Shown piece by piece: positions 12,900 through 25,634 of a DNA stretch of 64,000 nucleotides. The notes under the pieces were generated by a model. That model had not been told where the DNA came from and did not search any database. It saw only the letters and a program-made list of their open reading frames with translations. This stretch comes from Isoetes taiwanensis (lineage: Eukaryota; Streptophyta; Lycopodiopsida; Isoetales; Isoetaceae), in contig JAJEKV010000052.1 in assembly GCA_021234155.1 (NCBI GenBank), forward strand, positions 62,001 to 126,000, read 5' to 3'. Each line of letters starts with the position of its first letter. Position 1 is the first letter of the stretch. The translations under genes were made by a program, and so were the position numbers.

Positions 12900-13885
12900 G
12901 TTTCTCATATATTCTCAATTGTTCTTTTGGATGCCCTTATGAGGGCCTATACTCTTCTCTTTTATCATTGATTCTTAGTTTCTTGTGAATGCCTTCGAGG
13001 GTTTTATTTGCATTGGTGGCCCTAGCTCCTTTGTCCCAATTTGCTCTGTTGCTCTATTCCTAATCCCTTATTCCATCCACTTCATTATAATCTCGCATTC
13101 CTTTCCTTTTTTGTATTTTGCATTTTGTCCCTTTCCTCTTTGTTTGTTCATTTTATCTCTTGATACGTCTTTATTATCTTGACTCCCTCCTTTGCCCGCC
13201 TCTTGACTCATCATAGTGCTTTTTGCCCTGGTGGTGTCCATTCATTATGTTGTTTACTATGTTTACCCCAGTTGTTTCATCCACCTAGCTTGGCCTTTTT
13301 TATTCTTGTTGGTCTCAGTGACCGGTTTGCCCTCATCAACCAAATTTGCAAGTTGTTCACCGAGTTGTTCTCTGAACTCTGCTTCTTCCGACGATGTCAT
13401 ATAGCACCCATCTTTCTCTCGCCATAATGGGTTCTTTAGTTCAGTCCTCTAGATTGTTCTTGAGTCTCAAAATCCCTATCGTTGTTTCTACGTCGAAAAT
13501 TCGCTTGGATCGGTTATACATTCATAAATTTTAGTCCTTGTTATTTCTTGTTGTTGCTCTATTTGTTCTTTTACTCCAATATTCTCATATGTTCTCAGTG
13601 GTTCTCATGGATGCCCTTATGAGGGCCTATACTCGCTCTTTGTCATAGATTCTTAGTGTCTCATTAGTGCCTTTGCGGGCGTTTAGTTATTTCCATTTTG
13701 TGTCCTCGGCCATTTTGTCTCGTTTGCTTTGTTTCTCTATTCTCGATCCCTTTTTCTATCCATTTCGTTCTGGTCTCCTGTTTGTCTTTTTTCACCCTAT
13801 GTTTCTTCCTTTCCTCTTGTTTCCATTTTATCCCTTGAGATACATCTTCGCTTTGCTAATGTCTTGATTCCCTCCTTTGTCTGCC
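12900..13885. repeat. Diverged duplication of about 300 bp, offset about 660 bp
   Basis: Both copies contain GGATGCCCTTATGAGGGCC followed by TATACTC, then TTCTTAGTTTCTT-like and CTCTATTCxxxATCCC runs. Copies lie at about 12900-13200 and 13565-13885 and differ at many positions. Confidence 0.7.
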
Positions 13886-14922
13886 CCTTGATTTGACGTA
13901 GTTCTTCTTGCCTTGTTGGTCCAGTCGTCATGCCTTTTCTATGTTGATCTCTTACGAACTAAAGGAGTTGTTTGGTGTTCCCTTTTTCCCGCGACATTCT
14001 CCCTTTTGGCCTGCATTTTAAATTTCAAAATACGGTTGCATCTTCGCAAATTCATGCATGTTATAGTGGTTCTTGTGGTCCGTTGTCTGGCATTCTTAAA
14101 TGGCATTTGTTCTTATTTCAGATTGCACTCAGTTTTCTTCATCCCTTCTTTTTCTGGGCTTTGATCCCATCCTCGCTGACTCTGTGACATCGTCTACCGG
14201 TGTTCTCAATTGCATAATTGTTCTGTCACCTTATGGAATCTTTTTTGTTCTTGTGTCTCGGGGTCCCTATCGTCTTGTTCCCGTAGGTTATGTTGTTTCT
14301 ATTTTTGGAAGTTTGTTTGAACTAGTTATGCATGTAACGTATAGGTTTAGGTTTTAGTCCTTGTTTGTTGTAGTGTTTTGTCATTATAGTATTCACTGTG
14401 GTTCACTGCTGGTGCGTTGATTCTTGAATTTTGGTTCCAGGTGCTCTTTGTTAGCTTGTTGACTATGTCCGGTCTTGATGTCTTCTCTTTTTATGCATTC
14501 CACGGTGCATAGTTTTTTGTCTTTCTTATTATGGGGTTTGCATTGTCTTCATGAGAGTTCGCTTGAGTCTGTTCTGCATGAATGATATAAGTTAGGTATG
14601 TTTGTTCCTACTTCCATAGCGTCTTGTCATTAGGTTTTTTCTCTAGTTTGTTGGTACGGTTCTACAATTTGATTTCATGTGCTTTGGTGGTGGCCATTGA
14701 TCTTGTTTGTGTTCGATTTTCATGCCTTCTTTGCCTTATGCGGTCCAGTTGTCTTAGGGTTTCTTGCGCCCCTTCCTCTCTATTTGCAGTGGCATCCCAC
14801 CTCATCTCATGATTATTACACTTTCCTCGCAGTGTGCCTTACAATCTCTCGTGGTCTCAATGTATGATGGGGTTTGAGGGAGGTTCCTCTTTGTGTCGGA
14901 TGTTGATATTTGTGCATAAGGA

Positions 14923-14985
14923 CCTTTCCCTAGAATGCTATGGTTCTCTTCTTATATAGAAGAGAACCATCATTCTGGGGAAAGG
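14923..14985. repeat. Strong inverted repeat (hairpin), arms about 27 bp
   Basis: The left arm CCTTTCCCTAGAATG...GGTTCTCTTC pairs with GAAGAGAACC...CATTCTGGGGAAAGG around a TTATATA loop, with a two-base bulge and one mismatch. The stem would fold readily as RNA or cruciform. Function unknown. Confidence 0.85.
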
Positions 14986-15329
14986 GACGTCTGTTTTGGC
15001 GTCACACTATTTTGGACATAGGAGTCATCTTTAGCCTGAGCTTTCTTTGGCACATGATTTCTTTAGCTCTGTCTGCTATATATCCCTGTAGCTTCCAAGC
15101 AATTCTCATCGGCATTTCCTCTGAGCTGAATTCTCCTTGTTCCAGTGTTTCCCTCCCTCCCTCCTCTATAGCTGGTCGCATGGTTGGTTCGCTTGGCTTC
15201 TGTTTGGTTTCTGTTCATCCCGCCTCGTGAGGGCGGATTCTACTCTTCTCTTCTGTCTCGTTGAGGGCTGGTGGCCTCTGCAATTTCAGTACAGAAGCAC
15301 TTGTCGCAAACCGGAGGGCACCTCGGGGA

Positions 15330-15349
15330 TGACCCCTGGGGTCGGGCCT

Positions 15350-15351
<2 letters not shown>
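15330..15351. repeat. Partial tandem-repeat unit flanking LINE A on its 5' side
   Basis: TGACCCCTGGGGTCGGGCC followed by TAGTCT is repeated at 20196-20220, beyond the LINE. It contains the near-palindrome GACCCCTGGGGTC. It marks the original host sequence on the left of the LINE insertion. Confidence 0.85.

Positions 15352-15434
<83 letters not shown>
15352..15434. repeat. (CT)n microsatellite, 5' side of LINE A
   Basis: 83 bp of uninterrupted CT dinucleotides between a host repeat unit and the LINE 5' end. Confidence 0.97.
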
Positions 15435-15437
<3 letters not shown>

Positions 15438-15556
15438 TCTCTCTCCGGGTTTTATCTGGTTTCCAAAGGCTAAGCGTGAATCTTTGCTCGGTGGGGCCGC
15501 TACTTGGTGGGGCTGCTTTGTGATGCAAGTACTGGGGCTTTGGAGAGGCGTAAAGG

Positions 15557-16548
15557 ATGGCACGGAGGAAACGGACTGCCGATAATGCTGGAAGAAAACA
15601 AAAAGAAGGAAATATTGTAAGAGATGATGGTGGGTCGTCTTCATCAGACTCGATACCGCACTGTGTTACGGAGCGGGGGAAACGGTAGAAAAAATAGGGG
15701 TCAGGGCAAAACAGGAGGGCTTATCATCGCCGGCCTTCCAAAATCGAGGGCTCCTCCGTCACAAAGGCTTCAAAGCGGGGATTCTTTACATCGTGCCGGT
15801 CTTTGGACAAAGCAAAGGGGTCCGGGTTTTGATGTTACGCCACCAGAGGCACTGACCAAGCAGGATCTGCTGCAAGCCATCGGCCAGATGCGACAGGCAA
15901 TGGATCACTCCCTGGTGTCTATGAAAATGTCGATGGAGATCTCGGTACAAGGTATGGTCAACGAGCTCAAATCCTTTCTGTTATCTCATGTGCAGAATGA
16001 AATAGATAGATGCAAGGAGGCCATGAAGGCTGAATTGGAAAGCTTCCAGGAAAGTATGAAAATTGAAATGGAAACATTCAAACAATCAGTGGCTAGACAG
16101 AGTAATGAGACTAACGGATCAGCAGGTATGTTAGAAGCTAATGATGATATCCTGGAGGTAAGAGCTCAGCTTTCTGCATATATTGAAGAGCAAGAAAAGA
16201 AGGAAAAAAGCATTAAATGTAAGAATTATAGGCATGCCCGAAGAAACAGGGGAACAAACCAAGGATCTGGTTGTGGCTCTGTGTGAACAAGAACTTCAGA
16301 TTATGGACGCAGGAGTAACTGAGGCTTTTCGTATCGGAAAACCAAATAGTGGCAACTGGCACATTATAGTTCGTTTCAGGTCCAGGGAAGATAAGTTCAA
16401 TGTGTTGAAAAAGAAAATGATGTTGAAAAGGAAACGAAATGTCTGGATAAACGATGACCTCACTAAAAACCAGCTGCAAGAATACAAAGCACAACTTCGG
16501 ATCTTCAAGGAGGCAAGACGTAATGGCAAAAAGCATTTTTGGCCTTGA
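15557..16548 (+). pseudogene. LINE A ORF1, nucleic-acid-binding protein, frameshifted
   Basis: An ATG at 15557 opens a basic start (MARRKRTADNAGRKQK) that stops after about 43 codons. The frame from 15624 continues to 16286, and a third from 16183 to 16548, so at least two frameshifts are needed. The middle part (about 15850-16170) is rich in Met/Glu/Lys heptads and looks like a coiled coil. The last part has NVRIIGMPEE, then AFRIGKP, IIVRFRSREDK and DDLTKNQLQEYK, matching the RRM-like plus C-terminal layout of L1-type ORF1 proteins. Such proteins trimerise, bind element RNA and act as chaperones. The stop lies 53 bp before ORF2. Confidence 0.8.
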
Positions 16549-16601
16549 GGGGAAAAGTCATGGTAGAAGAAGATGCATAGGAATTAGGGACCATCAGGGT
16601 T

Positions 16602-18890
16602 ATGTGCTGGAACATAAACAGTTTGAACTCAACTAAAGTAGCAACTATGAGTGATATTGTCGAACAAGTAGATGTCTTCTTTCTGTTAGAAACTTGTGAA
16701 AATGAGGAAAAAGGGTTATTAGATATTCGTGTTTTATATGTCTTCACTCAAGATGGCATCATAAACTTTGGAGGCTTAAAGGATTCGGGCGGGATTGCTT
16801 GTTACATAAAACATGAGCTGCGAGGGATGATACGATTAGTACATGGCATAAAATCTTACAAAGATATATGGATTGAGATATTGGGACCTTTAAATAAAAC
16901 TTACATAGCAGGGTGTTACTACCCGCCACGTGAATCGCCAGTTTATAACTGGGGGCAGATAGATAGGGATGATCCCTTTTTTGACTTAGAACAGGATGTT
17001 CTAAAGTTTATGCAGCAGGGAGAAGTGATCTTAATGGGCGACTTCAATGGCAGGATAGCACAGAAGCAGGCAGCAATGACTAGCATTGAAGGAGATCCTT
17101 TGTGGATGGAGATGAATGACGGAAGTGAGATGAAGGAACTAGGGTGGCATAGAGAGTCAGCAGATAGAGTTAGATGGCCCACACCACAAGGAAATCATGT
17201 ACTAAATATGTGCACAGGACTCGATATGATCATTTATAATGGCCTTCAAAAATACAAGAACTCTGGCAAGCCCACTTGCAGAGGCACTAGCGTGGTAGAC
17301 TTAGTAATAGCTAGCCCGGGGCTAATGAGAACTATTTCAGATGTTGACGTTGGTGAAGAGAGGACGGAATCAGATCATGTGCCTATCTTTGTCACCATGC
17401 TTATTAAACGCCAAGAGATTGCAAGAAAGGTAGTGGACAACCATAATAAAAAGATATACATGCGGTATAACAGAGTGGATGAGTACAACTCTTTATGTGA
17501 ATCCTGTGCCATGTGCAAGGATTGGCCCGAAAAGGTGGAAGAGCTTACTGTGAGCCTTAGTGAATTGGTAATAGAGGCAGCAAAGAAGTGTTTTGTCTCC
17601 CAACGTAGGCTAAAAGGGCTCCCGTGCAACAGCTGGTTTGATGTAGAATGCAAAGCAAAACGACAGAAATTTAAGCATGCAAGGGGGGAGGAGAAAATCA
17701 TGGCTAAGAGGGAATATATGCGACTAGTGAAAGCGAAAAAGAAAAAGTTTCTATACCAAAAACATATGCGACTGATTGGAGACCTGCTGGTAGAGCCTAA
17801 AAATTTTTGGTCAAGGCTTAAGCCAAAAATGGAACAGGGTGAGTTGCTTGAGGTGGAGCCATTAATTAGCCAAGTTAATAAAATATACAATGTGCCAGGC
17901 GTAAAAGACACTGTCCTAGCAGATCTCAATGTAGAATGGGAATTCACAATGGAAGATATACAGGGGGGGCTAGAAACATTGGCAAATGGGAAAGCTGCAG
18001 ATAACTTGGGGCTGGTTGCGGAAATGTTTAAGTGGGCAGGAGAGGAGATACACAAAACATTGCTGAAATTAATGAATATGGTATTGAGAGAAGGCTTCCC
18101 ACGGGAATGGCAAATGAACAGGGTTGTTCCCTTACATAAAGCGGGGGATAAGTCAGATCCCAGCAATTATAGGATGATCATGATCAGCAGCCTATATGCT
18201 AAGCTTTTTGCTACTATGGTTAATAGTAAACTAAGCGGGTGGGCAGAGGACATGGGTGTACGGGCTGTGGGACAAGCGGGTTTTAGACCCAAACGGTCCA
18301 CTATAGATCACTTGGTTACCTTGAGAGCGATGATGGATACAGTTACAGGAACAAGGAAACCACTTTATATGCTATTTGTAGATTTTACAAAAGCTTTCGA
18401 CATGGTGGACAGAGACAATTTATGGGAACGTATGGAAAAATTGGGAGTGCCAAACGAGCTAAAGCAAGCAGTCAAAATACTATACGAGAAGGTACTTGTG
18501 CAGTTATCATTTCCTTATTTTAGAGAAGGCCAGGAACCAGTAGTCAGCAACATAGGTGTAAAGCAAGGGTGTCCCATGTCTCCCACTCTTTTTGGGCTGT
18601 TCATAGACCAACTAGAAGACTGGATAATGCAGAATGGAGGAGATGGTATGGCTCTAGAGAGGTTTGTGGTGTTCTTACTTCTATATGCGGATGACGTAGT
18701 ACTTTTGTCAAGGTCAATTACTGGGATACAGAAACATTTAGATGGATTAGCTGAATTTTGTGACCGCAAAAGTATGAAAGTGAACATGGGAAAGACTAAA
18801 ATAATTGTATTTGGGGCAAACAAAGTGGATCACATACATCTTGTTTACAAAGGGGAACCCACGAACCGGTGGATTCATATAAATATCTAG
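16602..18890 (+). CDS. LINE A ORF2: AP endonuclease - reverse transcriptase (762 aa open)
   Basis: This is the element's replication enzyme; it nicks the target and copies element RNA at the nick. Endonuclease landmarks are WNIN at residues 3-6, LLETCENEE near 29-37, GDFNGR at 146-151 and SDHVP near 256-260. The RT block follows, with ANGKAAD, RVVPLHKAGDKSD, AGFRPKRSTIDHL, DFTKAFDMVD near residue 597, GVKQGCPMSPTLFGLFID, and catalytic YADD at 695-698. The reading frame ends early at a stop just after the RT thumb; homologous sequence continues in other frames to 19900. The start is the first ATG of the open frame and gives the expected endonuclease N-terminus. Intact copies would be about 1080 aa. 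Confidence 0.9.
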   Translation: MCWNINSLNSTKVATMSDIVEQVDVFFLLETCENEEKGLLDIRVLYVFTQDGIINFGGLKDSGGIACYIKHELRGMIRLVHGIKSYKDIWIEILGPLNKTYIAGCYYPPRESPVYNWGQIDRDDPFFDLEQDVLKFMQQGEVILMGDFNGRIAQKQAAMTSIEGDPLWMEMNDGSEMKELGWHRESADRVRWPTPQGNHVLNMCTGLDMIIYNGLQKYKNSGKPTCRGTSVVDLVIASPGLMRTISDVDVGEERTESDHVPIFVTMLIKRQEIARKVVDNHNKKIYMRYNRVDEYNSLCESCAMCKDWPEKVEELTVSLSELVIEAAKKCFVSQRRLKGLPCNSWFDVECKAKRQKFKHARGEEKIMAKREYMRLVKAKKKKFLYQKHMRLIGDLLVEPKNFWSRLKPKMEQGELLEVEPLISQVNKIYNVPGVKDTVLADLNVEWEFTMEDIQGGLETLANGKAADNLGLVAEMFKWAGEEIHKTLLKLMNMVLREGFPREWQMNRVVPLHKAGDKSDPSNYRMIMISSLYAKLFATMVNSKLSGWAEDMGVRAVGQAGFRPKRSTIDHLVTLRAMMDTVTGTRKPLYMLFVDFTKAFDMVDRDNLWERMEKLGVPNELKQAVKILYEKVLVQLSFPYFREGQEPVVSNIGVKQGCPMSPTLFGLFIDQLEDWIMQNGGDGMALERFVVFLLLYADDVVLLSRSITGIQKHLDGLAEFCDRKSMKVNMGKTKIIVFGANKVDHIHLVYKGEPTNRWIHINI

Positions 18891-19900
18891 GGATACAAAG
18901 GTTGATAAGAGTCCCAGTTGGAACTATGCGGTAGAGCAGAGGATAAATGGTGGGCTGAAAGCATTATATAGCATGCAACAAGCAGCAAAGAGAACAAATG
19001 AGATATGGAACTTCCAATTGAAAAAAACAGTTTATATGGGGTCCTAGTGCGCAATGATTGTTGTATGGTCGTGAGGTATGGGCTCCGGGGTTGGTGAGGA
19101 GACTTGGAGGAAAATAGAAAAGGTACGTAAGAAGTTTCTCGCACAGAGCTTGGTGTTAAGTCACGGATAAAGTATGACATGCTATTATTGAGTGTGGGAT
19201 GACATCATTGCAATCGAAGCTTTGTGCGAACGGCAAGTATGTATGCAAAGTACAAGAAATGCCAAGATCTAGTCTACCACGATTGGCCTTAGAGGCAACA
19301 AAATGTAAGGGATGGTATGCCGATATACAAAAATGGATGAGAAAGTGGGATCTAGACATATCTGGATTGGTCGAACATCATGCGGATATTAGGGAATGGG
19401 TAATGGAACATGTTATGGAGAAATCATGGAGAGTGCCGGAAGTCAAGAAGGAATATTATGGCAAAGATATCAGCCCGGGGCTTCGGGTTCCAAGATATTT
19501 GAGAGAAGGTGTGTCATTAAAATTAAGGCATACAATTGGCAGAATGAGACTTAGCTCACATCATCTTGGCGTTGAAGTTGGACGTTGGAGTAATATTCCC
19601 CATGAGTGAGACTCAAGCAAGCTATGTAAGATGGGAGTGGTCGAGGATGAAATGCATGTACTTCTACAGTGCCCACAATACAAAAGCATCAGAGATACAT
19701 ATAATATTGTTTGTGGTGACTTGATAGCTTTCTTTGATATGCCAGGTAGCACAATCGGTGACTACATTGTTAAAATTTTGGAGCATAGGGACATAATGTT
19801 GAGGAAACTTAACATTCAAGAGATACAAGAGGATGAGTTAGAGGGGTCTAGTGCATTTCTTTCAGAGGATGCACTAGAGGATATATTTTACAATTTGTAA
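18891..19900 (+). pseudogene. LINE A ORF2 C-terminal region, frameshifted
   Basis: Homologous to the C-terminal part of the other LINE copies. It reads in pieces 18895-19190, 19199-19609 and 19631-19900. Landmarks are GWYADIQKWMRKWDLDISGL, RLSSHHLGVEVGRWSNIPHE and VEDEMHVLLQCPQYK. In the better-preserved copy at 52336-52621 the last part forms C-x2-C-x9-H-x4-C, a CCHC-type zinc motif that probably contacts nucleic acid during target priming. The ORF ends with SEDALEDIFYNL. Confidence 0.8.
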
Positions 19901-19971
19901 GTGTATGGTTGAGCGTCACATAGACCTGGTGGTCTGCCGACGCATATTTTATAAACATTTCATTTCATTTC

Positions 19972-20335
<364 letters not shown>

Positions 20336-22140
20336 GCCTGCCAGGCTTCTAACTCATTGTCTTACCTTGACTTTCCATGAGGTCGGTTGTGTGCAGTGAC
20401 TGAACGATCCTCTTTCTTGGCAATTCCCGAGCAGTCTCTACATGTTTGGGGTCGAGTTGGGGTCCTGGATTCGATGGGGGCGAAAAAATGATCTTTGGTG
20501 CGGTGGAGTCATCGAGGAATTTTTGCAGTCACGTATGCTTTGAGATGAAGCAGTTGATGCTTAACTTGGGGTGTTTGGGCTACCTAGGATGCTCTTGATC
20601 GTTATATTGTTACTCACTCATTTGGGGTTATTTGTAAACTCCTATGATTCATTGTACTCATTTCATTCAGCTCTTAAACCCGGACAAAAAATGGAAGAAT
20701 GAGCACTGGCCGTTGCAGTTTTACCTTCGATCGTCTATCGCAAGATTCGAACCCTGGATCTCTATGCTACCACAAAACGTAAAACTAAAATGACAACTTC
20801 CTTCTATAACAAGACGCGAATCCAGGGTCTCTGCTCCACAAGCAAATGTTCCAACCACAGGGCTAAATCTTATCTGGAATGTAAAGTTTCTTGCTTTATC
20901 TTACCTACCTTACATTTCAAGAATAACAAATACAGGTGTTGTGCTGGTGCCAACATTGCTCCAAGAGCAGGATGTACTCTGCTTAGGCTCCTGGCTGAAA
21001 AGGGATAAGCAGAAAGGATGTGTCCCCAACATAGATGGATCAAAAAATGACACCAGGAGCAAATAGAATAGTCCTGGTTAAGCCCGGCCCCAAATCTGCA
21101 AAAGTCTCAAGCAAACCAACAAATAGAAGAAATGATGACTAGAAAACTCACCGAAAGAACTTCACGGTTACAGCAAAAAATACTTGATCTAGGAAAAGAC
21201 GAAACAACAGACAGATTAAGACTTTGAATCGATGTCCATGCACCTCTAGAACAAACTTCTTCTGTAAGTTCTGTTAAATGAATGCAGCTGTGGTCATAAT
21301 GCTCTCAGCTTTCTAAAGTGCCTTACCCTTGGTTCACGAACAAAACTAGACCAATGACTAACTGCAAAAAGGAGAAACAATCCTATTCACGACTCTATAA
21401 GCAGGCCGGACCAGGATTGATGCACAGAACAGATTATCTTGCAGATATCGGGCCAGGGATCAGACTGCCAGGAATCAAAAGCAAGAGATGAAGCGCAGCC
21501 CCTAGAATCGACCAGGAAGAAACGGGAAACTAGAAATACTACGGGATTGGCCACAGAAGAATCATACCCAAATTGGCTAGAGAAGCACCACAGAAAATGA
21601 AGCAAAAGAAACGGCCCACTACAGAACCAACAAATCGGAAAAAACAACGGGCCACTGCTAAAGTAAAACTCTGATTACTTAGGCGAGGTAGCTTGGACGT
21701 GACTTTGAAAAAGGCAGAAGCAACCGGAGGTCCAATAGAAGCGGGCGAATAAAGAATAGAATAGAATAGAATAGTTTTTTTAACGTCCACGAAGACCTAT
21801 CGAAAAACACAGGAAAGAGCAAGACCAGGACTAGAGCCAGGAGAAGGGGCGAAATGAAGGAAGCGAAAATAAAAAGGGGAAAGAAAACGGCAAGAGAGAT
21901 CGATTCTAAAAGCACCAGAAAAACCAGACGCTCGCGTAAAGAACCAACAAAAAACGAAAACTCACCGATCCAGATGATTTGATTCATCGCCATCCTCAAA
22001 CTGGTCGGAAGCCTAAGCTTGTGAGAACCAAACGAGCACCGAGTACAACCACACCGATGGAAAAGAAGCAAACTATCGAGTGTAAAGCGACCAATTGGCA
22101 ATAATTAAATTTGTACCTGGTGCCCTAGCAATATCATCTA
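20336..22140. other. Non-coding interval, no gene seen
   Basis: Mixed-composition DNA. The minus-strand frames at 21387-22101 are hydrophobic without recognised domains. Two tRNA-like stretches are annotated separately. I find no other structured feature. Confidence 0.5.
20744..20869 (-). repeat. Two tRNA-like fossils (possible SINE heads)
   Basis: On the minus strand 20813-20869 reads TAGCCCTGTGG (A-box-like), then GGAGCAGAGACCC and GGATTCGCG (B-box-like), with tRNA-like spacing. Just beyond, 20744-20753 is a good B box (GGTTCGAATC) preceded by GTGGTAGCA. The acceptor arms do not pair well, so these are probably tRNA-derived SINE heads or dead tRNA genes. Confidence 0.4.
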
Positions 22141-23864
22141 CTAGTAATGGTGCCCAGCGTTGCTGGGCATAAGTTGGGAACCTGTGTGGACGGAAACATA
22201 TTTAGCCCAGACTTTTTTTTCATAAACCAATATAATAGAAACCAAGCTCAGTGTTGTTGAGCTATAAAAGGTTTTTGTGCACTTAATACCCTTTTCCTTC
22301 CCTTTGCTTTTTGCTCTATCCCGTGTTTTCCCTTTTCCACGTTATCCTACACACTTTCCTTTTTCTTTTTCCCTTGTTTTTTCTTATTTTTCCAACACGT
22401 TATCTTTTTTCCTTCTCCCTTTTTTCTTTTTTTAGCCCCCTTCTCCCTCCCTTTCCCTTTCCCTTTCCCTTTCCCTTTCCCTTTTTCTAATAGGGTTTTT
22501 CTCTTCTCTTTTCATCTTTTTCCCGCCCTTCCCATTTTTCCCTTTCCTTTTTTTCTTTCTTTTTCTTTTCTCTTTCCTTTTTTCCATGCCATTTTTTTCT
22601 TCTCTTTTCTACACCTTTAATGCTCTTCCTCTTTATCCTGTGCTCTTTTTCCCTTCTCTTTTTCCATTTCCCTCTCCCCTTTATCTCGTTCCTTTTTCCC
22701 CCTCCCTTCCCCCCTTTCCACTTCCATTTTCCTTTTTCCTTTCTCTTCCTTTTCATCCCTTTCCCACCCTCTCGCTTTTCTCCGTACCCTTTTTCCCTTT
22801 CCCTTTCCCTTTCCCTTTCCTTCTTTCTTTTCATTTTCACTTTCTCTTTCCCTTTTCTTATGCCTCTTTACATTCGCATTTCTCCACCTTTTTTATATGC
22901 CCCTTTTCCTTTTTTTCCCCATCCTCCGCCGCCTTTCCCTCCTCCACTTTCCCCTTTTCTCTTCTTTTTTTTCCCCTTTCCCATGCTCTTTTTCCCTTCC
23001 TTTTTTCTTTTTCCTCACCTTTTCCCTCTTCCCTTTTTCTCATGTGCTTTTTCCCTTCCTTTCTTCCTCTTTTTCCGTTCCTTGCTCTCCACCCTTTTCT
23101 TGTCCCCCTTTCCCCACTCCCTTTTCTTCCTTTTCTCATTCTTTTCCTCTTTTTCACCTTCTCTTTTTCCTTTTATCTTTTTCCTTTTCTCCCCTTCTCT
23201 TCCTTTCCTTTGCTTCCCTTTCACCTTCCACTTTCCCTTTCCCTTTTCCCGATGGCCCTTTTTCCATTCTCTTTTCCTCCTCTCCCAACCCTTTCTCTTT
23301 TCCCTTTTTACCCTTCCATTTCCCCCTCCCCTGCCCTTTTCCTTTTCTCTTTCCCTTTCCCTTTTTATGTGCCTTTTTTCCCTTCCCTTTTCTCCACTTT
23401 TTTCCTTTCCCTTTTTCCCTTCCCTTTTCCTTCGGCCCTTTTGCCTTCCCTTTTCCCTTTTCTCTTTTCCTTCGGCCCTTTTGCCTTTTCTTTTTTTCAT
23501 TCTCTTCTTCCCTTTCCCTTTTCCCTTCCCCACTTTTCTTTTTCATTTCTCACTTTCCCCCTTCCTTTTTCTATTTTCGTCTTTTCTCTTTTTCTATTTT
23601 CTATTTTTTTATTTTTTTATGTCCCCTTTTTCCTTTCTCCCTTTCTTTTTGCCCTTTTTCCCTTTTCCCCTCCCTTTTCCTTTTTTCTCCATTTTCCCTC
23701 TCTTTTCCCTTTTTCCTTTCCCCTTTCACCCCTTCACTAACAGATTGAGTGAATCTTAATGAAGCAACAGTCAAGATGTCATCTTCACCATTGGTCGATC
23801 AAATCCTCAACCGTTCGATCTAGGTCTCTATGGAAGACACACGCTATATTTTTATAATATAAGA
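22141..23864 (-). mobile_element. Hel3: non-autonomous Helitron, 1724 bp
   Basis: On the minus strand the 5' end reads TCTTATATTATAAAAATAT, with host A before it. The 3' end reads GCCCAGCAACGCTGGGC then ACCATTA then CTAG, with host T after it. This is the Helitron layout: 5' TC, 3' hairpin with a 7-bp stem and AAC loop, CTRR end, insertion between A and T without target duplication. The hairpin is identical to that of Hel2. No Rep/helicase is encoded; the inside is mostly a pyrimidine tract. Confidence 0.78.
22270..23740. repeat. Pyrimidine-rich tract inside Hel3, about 1.45 kb
   Basis: The plus strand is almost purely C and T, built from irregular TTTTCCC-type runs. The long frames here (Phe/Pro/Leu/Ser-rich forward, Lys/Glu/Arg/Gly-rich reverse) are composition artefacts. 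The strand asymmetry could favour triplex (H-DNA) formation. A similar tract lies at 59443-60437. Confidence 0.9.
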
Positions 23865-25390
<1,526 letters not shown>

Positions 25391-25634
25391 GAAATGAAAT
25401 GAAATGAAATGAAATGTATATAAATATCACGCCTGCAGGCCACCAGGCCTATGAGACGTTCACCGAGTACATTCAACATTGTAGAAAATATCTTCTAATG
25501 CATCCTCAGATAGAAATGCATTACCTCCCTCCCACTCATCATCAGTTCTCTCCTTACAATTAGATAATTTCAATAAATGGTCTCAATGCCCAAGCACTTC
25601 TATAATGAATTGTCCTATCTTAGTGCTTGGTAGA

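Larger units (their letters stand above)
10583..15329. other. T-rich non-coding DNA with diverged internal duplications
   Basis: The plus strand is strongly T-rich and every open frame is short, hydrophobic and without recognisable domains; I see no gene. Several segments are duplicated: a roughly 52-bp unit near 10602 and 10667, a degenerate pair near 11140-11270 and 11370-11480, and a roughly 300-bp pair near 12900-13200 and 13565-13880. It may be the remains of an unidentified element, but no termini are visible. Confidence 0.5.

Noticed and set aside
10583-15329. Possible host gene or mitochondrial insertion in the T-rich region
   Set aside because: No frame over about 135 codons, no domains, and diverged internal duplications; nothing supports a gene or an organelle origin.
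15286-15644. Long frames coding poly(Ser-Leu) or poly(Arg-Glu) at every CT/GA tract (also 19905-20192, 25122-25479, 56272-56919, 58254-59098, 62820-63266)
   Set aside because: They are translations of dinucleotide microsatellites in all frames; no start context or conserved sequence supports genes.
17375-18166. 263-aa minus-strand frame across LINE A ORF2
   Set aside because: Antisense shadow of the reverse transcriptase region; no domain of its own.
20744-20869. Functional nuclear tRNA genes
   Set aside because: B boxes are present but acceptor and anticodon stems do not pair, so only fossils are called.
22487-23759. Frames of 280-384 aa rich in Phe/Pro/Leu or Lys/Glu/Arg (also 59400-60527)
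   Set aside because: Low-complexity pyrimidine tracts rarely contain stop codons; the products have no domain and occur in several overlapping frames.
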